A DNA stretch of 64,000 nucleotides, taken from positions 1 to 64,000 of the forward strand of contig JAFREE010000105.1 of the NCBI GenBank assembly GCA_019400425.1. Direction: 5' to 3'. The stretch's first letter is position 1, and every line of letters begins with the position of its first letter. Source of the DNA: Hymenochaete sp. R1. Taxonomy: Eukaryota > Basidiomycota > Agaricomycetes > Hymenochaetales > Hymenochaetaceae. The translations under genes and the position numbers were made by a program. Shown one piece after another: positions 56,630-64,000 of the stretch. The notes below the pieces were generated by a model. It was given only the letters and a program-made list of their open reading frames with translations. It searched no databases and was not told the DNA's origin.

Positions 56630-58410
56630 TTAGGCCAGTAACATCTTCAACGGGTCCTGGATGTAATCGCGAACTTTGACTAGAATAGAAGTTAATGGTC
56701 GCATCCCGCACATATTTTTCAAACGACGGCTTGCCTAAGAACGTCACGGCTTCACGCCCATCGAGGAGACGGTGATCATATGTAAGCGCGACAACCATTA
56801 TAGGTCGGATGACAATCTCGCCGTCAACAACGACTGGCTTCTCCTTGATCGCGTGCATACCAAGTACGGCGGCTTGAGGTAGGTTGATGATGGGGGTACC
56901 GTAAAGTGAGCCAAAGACACCGCCGTTAGAGCTAGAAGATGGCCGAATCAAATTTGAACTTCAAGGGAAATTGGTATGTCAGCTTACATAGTAAAACTAC
57001 CACCGGCCATGTCCTCAATCGTGAGTTTGTTGTCGCGCGCCTTCTTCCCGAGAGCAGCGATCTCTTTCTCAATATCTACGAAGCCCATCCCCTCTGCGTT
57101 CCTCACTACAGGCGTTACAAGACCTTTGGGGGTAGCCACGGCCACACTCAAGTCAACGTAGTCCCTATACACGATCTCGTCACCCTCAATGGATGCGTTA
57201 GCAGCTGGTATCTCCTTCAAAGCCAAACAAGAAGCCTTCGCGAACGCGCTCATGAATCCAAGCTTAACGTCGTGCTCCTTGAGAACCTCGTCCTTAAACC
57301 GGCTTCGCATTTCCATCAATGCAGACATATCGATCTCGTTGAACGTCGTCAGTGACGCAGCGGCGTTTTGCGACTCCTTGAGGCGTTCAGCGATACGCAG
57401 TCTCATCCGCGACATCTTCACGCGTGTCTCACTACGCGATCCCGGTGCTTTTGCTACTGCAGACTCCTGCTTAGCCTCCTTCGGTTTCGGCTTATCAGAA
57501 GCGGGTTTAGGAGGCGCTGGTGCGGGTTTTGAAGATTCAGAGGATTGGGATCCACTAGGCTCTTTGTGCTGAGGCGCGTTGGGAGGGTCGGACTCAGTTT
57601 TGACCTCCTTCTGCGGGGCTTCGTTCTCCGGGTCGCTTTTCGGAGGTTCGGACTTGTCTTCCGCAGGTTTCTCGGAAGATGACGCTGCATCGTTATCAAG
57701 ACTTGTTTTTAGAGCTGGATGAAGTGTCAATAACTCACTTTCTCCTGCAGCCCCGGCGTCGTATCTGAAAAGGTCTTGGCCGACCGTTACCGTATCTTCC
57801 TCCTCAGCAAGCAACTCGGTGATTTTGCCAGCCTTAGGGGCATTTACGGTGACATCAATCTATGAATCAATGATACGCGTAAGCCTCAAAGTCTCGGTTA
57901 AGGACGCAGATTTAGCAATAATTGAAGCATGTAGCGACGACTTCGCCCAAAAATGTTTGCAAGAGAAAGACGTAACGTGTCGAAGGAAACAAGCATAAAG
58001 AACTCACCTTGTCCGTCTCAATAGTCGCAACCTCCTCGTCTTGCTCTACAGAGTCCCCAACTTTCTTCTGCCACTGCTTCAAGGTCCCTTCTGAGATTGA
58101 CTCTGCCATAGTTGGGACCTTAACAACCTCATCTATGACATAACGTTGAAGCTCCCTTTCCGCACAGAAAAAAACAATGCGAAGTTCAGACCTTGAAGTA
58201 AACGTGTCGAATGAAACTGCGACCGTAAAATTTGGGAGCCTGATGGTGATCTCCTACACGCAATACGAGAGTATTAGATAACTTCCTTCTCGGTCAAACA
58301 TTTCAAGAGCATTAGACGTACCAAGCGGCGGACAGGGCGGCAGCCTGGGCTACCCGCGCCGCAGGAAGACCTTGAGCACGCACCGCGGCTACTACACGCT
58401 TCGATAGCAT
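56630..58410 (-). CDS. KGD2: Dihydrolipoamide succinyltransferase, E2 of 2-oxoglutarate dehydrogenase
   Basis: TCA-cycle enzyme of the mitochondrial matrix. Exons (minus): 58410-58322, 58253-58192, 58132-58008, 57859-57739, 57684-56988, 56931-56735, 56679-56630; 446 residues. A basic presequence ([20 protein letters not shown]) precedes the lipoyl domain, with lipoyl-Lys in ETDKIDV (~92). A Pro/Lys/Glu linker follows, without a peripheral-subunit-binding domain, as in eukaryotic E2o. The catalytic domain contains [54 protein letters not shown] and the active-site [11 protein letters not shown]; it ends DPLKMLLA. The last intron (56734-56680) uses a GC donor (GCAAGC). The 54 nt intron at 57685-57738 keeps the frame open unspliced. 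Confidence 0.93.
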
Positions 58411-59216
58411 CGTTGAAGACGCCTTTGTGCGCTAGCTCAGACGAGCAAGAAAAAAATGGAGGAAAGTGAAGGATGGAAGGAGGGCAACTGATGATGACGC
58501 TCTCTGTCCCTGTCCAGAGCTCGACGCGCTGAGGTGGACTCGTGGGACTTGATTACTCAAAAAAGAACTGCTCGAAGGGGACCTTCACGGATCGGGTTGT
58601 TTTCCGTTGTTGTTCATGGCCTTGATCACGATCATGAGCCTCGAATACGATGAGGACAATGTCGTTGCCGGCGACATCCTCTTAACGAAGCTTTTGCTGT
58701 CTGAAAACGAACAATCCGTGTTAATATGAGGCAAAAGTACGCATTCATCGGGGCTTGTTCGCGGATGCAAATACTCACTAGTTCCCTTCGTTTTTTTTCT
58801 CAGCGTCCGCGCTTAGGTGTATCACATCAGAAGGAACACCTCAAGTCCGAACTTTGATCAGCCCATCATATTCTGACTGTGACCGCTCCGCAACCACAAG
58901 AAGCTCTTCCTATTCAAAGAATCAGTGATTACTCCGTTGAGCTTTGGAGACTTGGAAACCAATTCTGATCTACCATGACGAGAACCTTGACGCCAATCTC
59001 AAAATAGGCATCCGACTCGGCCTGGTCAGATCCAGTCGACTGCTTAGCTCTTTCTATGCTCAAGTCTTCTTTCTTGAGCGCTGGTGTTTTCTGCCTTTCT
59101 TTCCTTGTCTCTGACCACGACCACAATCATTCAACCCGACCCCCACCAAGACAACACTCAATCGATCGACCTGGAGAGTTAGAGTTGCAGGACGAGCTCG
59201 ACCTGCACAGCGCAGT
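58411..59216. promoter_or_regulatory. Divergent region upstream of KGD2 and the Ser/Thr-rich protein
   Basis: 806 bases between divergent genes. A plus ORF from 59056 starts with a signal-peptide-like MLKSSFLSAGVFCLSFLVS but is in a different frame from the downstream gene; it could be its first exon if an unrecognised intron joins them. No other gene seen. Confidence 0.4.
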
Positions 59217-60613
59217 ATGGCTTGCTTTGGATGGACTTGTGCGGTGTCGAATAATCCTTTTATTGATCAAGGGGAGGGTGATGATTCGACATCGACAACG
59301 GCCCAGCAAGCTACGACTGCTGCTCCGGCCGCCACTTCAACACCACCTGCCGCAACGACGACCGCGTCCCCAACACCTCAGTCCTCTTCAACAACGGCAC
59401 CGAAGACATCGACGACCCAAGCTGCTGCTACGTCTAGTTCTAGCACAACCACGTCTTCAAGCTCGACAACGAGCAGTTCGTCCTCGAGTTCTGCTCAATC
59501 CACTTCCAGCTCAACTACCACGAGTCACACGTCCCTCGCGGATAAAAGCACATCTATAGTCGCAAGCACGTCTGCATCTCTGACGACGAGCGTGGAGAAT
59601 GGGTCGTCTACTATCTCCTCCCCCTCTATCACCTCGTCCGCCGAACCTTCACAAACAAACGATGTTGGTGCAACCCCTCTCCCCCGCTCGACTCTCCTTG
59701 CTATCTCTATCGCCTTAGGGTCCCTCTTCTTTCTCATCCTGATCCTTTTCCTCATTCTCTGGCGAGCGGGAAAGCTTCGTTTCACAAAGCGAGACAGAAA
59801 ACGCAACGCGAGCGAAAATATCCAGCCATTCGTGGACCGCCACATGGAGGAAGCACGAATGCTCCCAGGATCAGCGTCCGCGCAGATGCTCACACCGACA
59901 ATGACGACGCCGACGTGGGATAGGCGGTGGACGAATGGATCGACGAACTCACTTGGAACGTTGGTATCGCAGTTGACTCTGGCGGAATACATGGAAACGC
60001 AAAGGCACAATGGTGGGTTTATGTTTTCCTTACGTCTCCTTCCCCCGTTTTGTGCCCGACTGTACACTGATGGAAAACATGACATATCGTGGAACGTAAC
60101 CTACATAGTTCCTCGCTCGAAAAATCTGGACTACGACTCTCGGGAGGGCGGGACTTCGAACTCCCACGAGGCGTCACAGTCGCATTCGAATTCGCACTCC
60201 CCATCGCACTCTCAGTCTCAGTCTCAGATGCAGTCAACCAGCCAACAACTTCAGATACCTCAGGAAGCGCATCAGTCCACCACAGAGAGCCCGCCCGTAA
60301 GCCCTCTGTCTCCAACGGGAGGCGGCGTCGTACACGCTTCTCGCTCGACCGCCCCTCCGAGCTACAGGAGTTCTGGTTCTATTCTTTCTCCGCGGTATAG
60401 CGCCCTAGAAAACGTGCGTGCACTTTCCTTGATTTTTCGCCATGCGCATGTCTTCTCGTGAGAGACGACGGCGTTTGCGTATATGGTCGAATTCTGATGG
60501 CTGATCGGTGCTTTACTTTCATTGATTCATTCTAGTATCCTGGATCATTATTACCTCTCACATTCACGGATACCAGCTCCACACCCTTCAGTCCGCTTTC
60601 GCCTGCTTCATGA
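59217..60613 (+). CDS. Ser/Thr-rich single-pass membrane protein
   Basis: Exons: 59217-60012, 60109-60413, 60536-60613; 392 residues as modelled. A ~150-residue Ser/Thr/Ala mucin-like stretch, surely extracellular and O-glycosylated if made, precedes one transmembrane helix (LLAISIALGSLFFLILILFL, ~176-195), then a basic stop-transfer WRAGKLRFTKRDRKR, and a cytosolic tail rich in Ser/Gln/His repeats (SHSNSHSPSHSQSQSQ) that ends in SPLSPAS. This architecture resembles fungal wall-stress sensors and SKG6/Axl2-type proteins, but no WSC or cadherin domain is visible. The start is uncertain: MACFGWTC is not a signal peptide, so a missing upstream exon is likely. The 96 nt intron reads through in frame. 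Confidence 0.7.
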
Positions 60614-60929
60614 GGGGATGTCGCGCTTCGCTGCCAGTATTTGATTCAGCATTGATTGCATACGTAGTTTCCCATGCATTGTTGTCTTTCACCGAACATT
60701 CCTTCACCTTTTCGTTTTTGTTTTATGTAGGAACATCTGTCGTTACTGTTTTTTTTTTCGCATTTATTATATTTACTCGTTCATTCGCTCTTTTCGTGCC
60801 TTTGTGTCATCTTCACCCATATAGAAGGTTCTCCCAGACTGTTCTTGTGGTCTTTGTCGATCGAGTGTACACGCCCTCTTTTCTGATTCAAGGTACACGA
60901 AACATGACTTGGTTGGGTTACTACACCAA
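60614..60929. other. Convergent spacer before COG7
   Basis: 316 bases carrying the 3' UTRs of two convergent genes; T-rich near 60710-60780. No gene seen. Confidence 0.45.
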
Positions 60930-63776
60930 TTATACAGACCAGCCCCGTAAACGTGCTACGGTCCTTGATATCTCCACCGCCTCACGCCTTTCCTTCTCCT
61001 GTCTCACCTCCCCGGTTTCCAGGTTGGAGCTCACAACCCCGTTAATCCTCAACCGGAGGTCATCCTGCCCCATACTCAGCGCTTCCCTCCAGGTTTCCAA
61101 GGTTGGCCATTCAACTCCCAAAGTTCGGCCAATTTGACCAAGATAGCCGAGATCCTCCGCAAGCTGTGCTGCTCCATGACTACCCAGTCGAGATATCGAT
61201 GTTAGGATGCGGTTAGTGAGGTGTTCAAAGAGAATGAGCGACAAGGATGCGAGCCACGCTGAAGAGACGGCCTCGGGAGTCAGCGTAAGGGTAGTAGTCG
61301 CTTGGGAGGGGGGTACATGTATGGACAGCGTAGACATTGATGATAACGACCTACGCCTAGGCTTTGGGCGAGTTTCACTATAAAAATGATCACTTTCACC
61401 TGGTGTCCCTGACCCTGGACCACCTGCGCCCGCCCCTTCGCCCGATGTGGTCTGCAAGCTCTCCACGTTCACAAACGGAAGCGTCTCGATGGAGAAAGCT
61501 AACGCGTCGTCGTCCGCGTAGACTTCAAACAGCCGTGGCAAGCTCAGCAAGCCCTCCGCCACGCGCTGGATCGTTGCGCTGGGGGAGAGCGAGAACGTGG
61601 GTATAGACGCATCAGTGATGGCTCCTCCACCGCCGCCGACCCCGCCTGCTCGTCTGTCTTTTGAATCGGATGACATCCAAACGGGAGAAGAAGCGTATGT
61701 GGAGAGGTGCTTGAGCAGTGGGGTGAGGATGGTGTCTTGAAGTTTCTTTTGGCAGGCTGTGGAGAAGTCGGATACGGCTTTACGTGCACCGATGAGGAGT
61801 AAGATGTTTTGTTGGCCGATTTGTTTCCGTTGAGACGTGAAACTGGCACTTCCGGGTGTGAAAGCAGTGTGCGGTTGTTGCGTTTGCTCGGGGTCGACTG
61901 TATCCAACAAGTTCTGCAGCTCCATGTTATTCAGCACAGACGTTTGGAGCATACCGAGTGCTGTGCGCGTTGTACCGGAAACGTACATGCCATATGGATC
62001 ATCGCGTGCCGCTTTTAATTCTTTCGAAGCCTGTAATATACTATCATACAGTCTATTTTCGAACGCATGGAGGCGTTCAAGTACGCCACGTGCCGCATCC
62101 AACAAGTGCAAAGATGATTGAAATACTGAAAGGTCGGTCGCAGAGTAATCCAGTTCGGAAAAATCATCCCCGGATTCAAACGAAGCTGTATCTGTGGAAG
62201 AAACGCTAGTTGAGTCCAGAACATCGCGGCGTGTTGCATTCAGAAACGCCTCAAACAAGTCATCAAGGACTTGTATGAGGCTATGTATACCATAGCCATG
62301 TGTGAAGGCCATGCATCGATTCAGTGCCTCGTCTGCGATCGCTAGGACGTCCACGGCGCGTTCTCGAAGTAGCTTAGCCCCCTTCAATGTTGCAGATGGT
62401 GCTGCGAGACCCTTTAGGCGGGTTCGTAAGAACCGTCGTTCAAGTGAACCATAATCACATTGATAATCCAAAAACGGCTCGAAAAGTGTTTCCTCCCATC
62501 CGTGATCCAGAGAAGCTGCACCATTTGCATTCGAAACGGTCAATACGGATCCCGATACTGACGACCGGTTGAGTCGACGAGAGAAGGATTGACGCGTAGA
62601 CTTGCGTCGGACGGGCGCTCGCGATTGGCTCGAAGTGCCCTCGTTATCGTCTGGTGCAGCGGACGGTAAAGCAGGAGATAGTGTGAACCCTATCTTCTCC
62701 ATTATCTTGTCCGTTGCCACCGCGAAATTTTCCGTTGCCTTGAACGCGGAAATAAGCTCGGGGAGCACGTCATCACCATAAACGTTGACGAGTGCATTCA
62801 ACCGTTGGAGTGGCAATGGATGCAGGGACGCGAATGTCGTCACAATAAAAGTGGACAACGTTGGTTGAGGATCGGGGAAGATGAGAGCTGCTGAGAGGCG
62901 TTCTACTTGCACCACCGAAAGAAGTTCGTCGAAGAATTCGGGGAGGAAGGCAGCAAATTTCCGGGCGTTGGAATCGGTTGAGCCTTCAGAGACGTCCTGT
63001 AGAGCAGCATCCTGCCAAAAAGCCACGACAGTCTTCCGCTTGCTCCCGTTCCAATAGCTTCTATACTCGGCTTCCCTCTCGATGTTGCAAAAGATCTCGA
63101 AATACTTTTTGCACGCATCGACGTCATTGTTGTTTATACCAGAGACAAGAGCCGAGCTGAGCGACGCTTCAAGTTGATTTTGCAAGTTGGTCATAAGAGT
63201 TTTGCGGGCTTCAAATTCAGCAGTATTCTGGAACACTCCCAACGACTTCGAGGCTTCCGACAACCGTGAGGCGGCCCTTTCGTAGGCCTGCTCGGTAAGA
63301 TACGATACGACTTCGGATTCCAAGCTCGACCAAGCTTCAGCCTCCCTTAAAACAACGAGGGCGGCATCCATGTTCCTCTTGATCGTGTCTAGCGAATGCA
63401 ATTGTTCAAGAACAGCGTTCATATCCTTTGCGTGTAAGAAAGAGTCCGAGTGCCGTTCGACCTGGAGCAGGGAATGCTGCAAAGAAACCGCGTTTTCCTG
63501 CATAAGTTGGAGGTCATACGTGAGCCTAGGTACAGTACGCGAAATATCGACAATTGTTCTTTCAAGCTGGACCGATGTATCTTCATACGCAATTTCAATC
63601 ACAGCAGACAGCTGCGAGACTTTCTTCTCGAGGTCGGCGAGGTCACGCTTGCCATCTGAGTTTTCGCCTTGCTCACCCTCCAGTGCATCGTTGATCCAAG
63701 AAGCAATGTCGGTATATTCGTCCAGGTTGCGCAGGACGTCTACATCCACTTGTTCATTAACGGTCGCGCCCTGCAT
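60930..63776 (-). CDS. COG7: Conserved oligomeric Golgi complex subunit 7
   Basis: Lobe-B subunit of the COG tether required for retrograde vesicle traffic within the Golgi. Single large exon as modelled, 948 residues. The N-terminus carries the family start pattern DIASWINDALEG (compare the DVKEWINAA of animal Cog7), followed by heptad-rich helices (LADLEKKVSQLSAVIEIAYE, RNMDAALVVLREAEAWSSLE) and helical-bundle repeats to the C-terminus. Ser/Pro-rich loops (around residues 375-410 and 800-850) interrupt the bundle. The ATG at 63776 follows an ATTAG that could be a splice acceptor, so a 5' leader intron is likely; the same frame stays open to the window edge. Confidence 0.85.
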   Translation of the reverse strand: MQGATVNEQVDVDVLRNLDEYTDIASWINDALEGEQGENSDGKRDLADLEKKVSQLSAVIEIAYEDTSVQLERTIVDISRTVPRLTYDLQLMQENAVSLQHSLLQVERHSDSFLHAKDMNAVLEQLHSLDTIKRNMDAALVVLREAEAWSSLESEVVSYLTEQAYERAASRLSEASKSLGVFQNTAEFEARKTLMTNLQNQLEASLSSALVSGINNNDVDACKKYFEIFCNIEREAEYRSYWNGSKRKTVVAFWQDAALQDVSEGSTDSNARKFAAFLPEFFDELLSVVQVERLSAALIFPDPQPTLSTFIVTTFASLHPLPLQRLNALVNVYGDDVLPELISAFKATENFAVATDKIMEKIGFTLSPALPSAAPDDNEGTSSQSRAPVRRKSTRQSFSRRLNRSSVSGSVLTVSNANGAASLDHGWEETLFEPFLDYQCDYGSLERRFLRTRLKGLAAPSATLKGAKLLRERAVDVLAIADEALNRCMAFTHGYGIHSLIQVLDDLFEAFLNATRRDVLDSTSVSSTDTASFESGDDFSELDYSATDLSVFQSSLHLLDAARGVLERLHAFENRLYDSILQASKELKAARDDPYGMYVSGTTRTALGMLQTSVLNNMELQNLLDTVDPEQTQQPHTAFTPGSASFTSQRKQIGQQNILLLIGARKAVSDFSTACQKKLQDTILTPLLKHLSTYASSPVWMSSDSKDRRAGGVGGGGGAITDASIPTFSLSPSATIQRVAEGLLSLPRLFEVYADDDALAFSIETLPFVNVESLQTTSGEGAGAGGPGSGTPGESDHFYSETRPKPRRRSLSSMSTLSIHVPPSQATTTLTLTPEAVSSAWLASLSLILFEHLTNRILTSISRLGSHGAAQLAEDLGYLGQIGRTLGVEWPTLETWREALSMGQDDLRLRINGVVSSNLETGEVRQEKERREAVEISRTVARLRGWSV

Positions 63777-64000
63777 GCTAATGAGGGTCAGAAGGCCAAC
63801 CATGATCATAAGGTGCGTACCTCTTACCGGCTTCCTAGTCCGATATGAAGCAACCTTCCAGTTAGAAATGGAGTCTCCGTTGGTAATTTGATGCCGCGTC
63901 TCAAGCTGTGTACGTTGAGGTCGAAGAAGTTGAGCAATGCAAAGATGATGACGGTACCGCGTAAGGAAGGACTTCTTGCCTTCCGCGTCGGTGTGTCGCT
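63777..64000 (-). other. Open frame upstream of COG7, running off the window
   Basis: On the minus strand the COG7 frame has no stop from 63776 to the window edge. The segment reads like protein (SFLTRYRHHLCIAQLL and SISNWKVASYRTRKP) and ends near GTAAGA and GTACGC candidate donors. It may be an upstream coding exon of COG7, the last exons of another gene, or chance. I cannot assign it. Confidence 0.35.

Noticed and set aside
57715..57738. A 24 nt GTGAGT...CAG mini-intron in KGD2.
   Set aside because: The same donor pairs with an acceptor at 57685 to give a 54 nt intron with an internal branch-like TTGATAAC, which is the ordinary size.

Overview
The window is nuclear DNA of a filamentous basidiomycete, most likely a mushroom-forming agaricomycete. 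Nearly every protein gene is cut by several 45-75 nt GT-AG introns, genes lie close together on both strands, and the gene content is typical of fungi (TORC1 regulator NPR3, Swp1-type ribophorin II, Rrg9, a Csc1/Rsn1-type channel, a secreted ricin-type lectin). The organism assignment is inferred from gene style and family likeness; no database search was possible. Exon coordinates come from reading splice signals and checking that every spliced frame stays open and keeps family motifs.

Layout. 1-7.8 kb: an unknown basic nuclear-looking protein, a 2.1 kb stretch with no recognisable gene, the mitochondrial ribosome-assembly GTPase MTG1, and a tRNA-Cys. 7.8-14.2 kb, all minus strand: SWP1, a short-chain dehydrogenase, ribosomal protein uL15, and a TBC1D20/Gyp8-like Rab GAP. 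14.5-20.8 kb, plus strand: a PAQR/hemolysin-III membrane protein, a GNAT acetyltransferase, an F-box protein and RRG9. 21-25.5 kb, minus strand: a cytochrome P450 and a coactosin-like actin binder. 26-29 kb, plus strand: NPR3. 30.5-38 kb, minus strand: a RING/zinc-finger protein and a Csc1/Rsn1-like channel. 39-40.5 kb, plus strand: an aldo/keto reductase. 40.9-49.6 kb, minus strand: TLG1 (syntaxin 6), a second F-box protein, MAM33, a coiled-coil unknown, RPC31 and CAF40. 49.9-56.1 kb, plus strand: YRA1, a ricin-type lectin, a small coiled-coil protein and STN1, then a tRNA-Ala. 56.6-64 kb: KGD2 (minus), a Ser/Thr-rich single-pass membrane protein (plus) and COG7 (minus).

The genes are mostly housekeeping and show no shared pathway: mitochondrial function (MTG1, RRG9, MAM33, KGD2), ER/Golgi traffic (SWP1, TBC GAP, TLG1, COG7), RNA metabolism (YRA1, CAF40, RPC31), telomere capping (STN1) and TORC1 control (NPR3). 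I see no biosynthetic cluster, CRISPR array, intact transposon or virus-like gene.

The points most worth following are about gene architecture: a 654 nt intron in the YRA1/ALY mRNA-export gene (the budding-yeast orthologue has a long autoregulatory intron), a 7 nt micro-exon beside the catalytic exon of the SDR, a channel start codon split by an intron, a GC-AG intron in KGD2, and alternating G-rich/C-rich strand blocks across 20-29 kb that ignore gene orientation.
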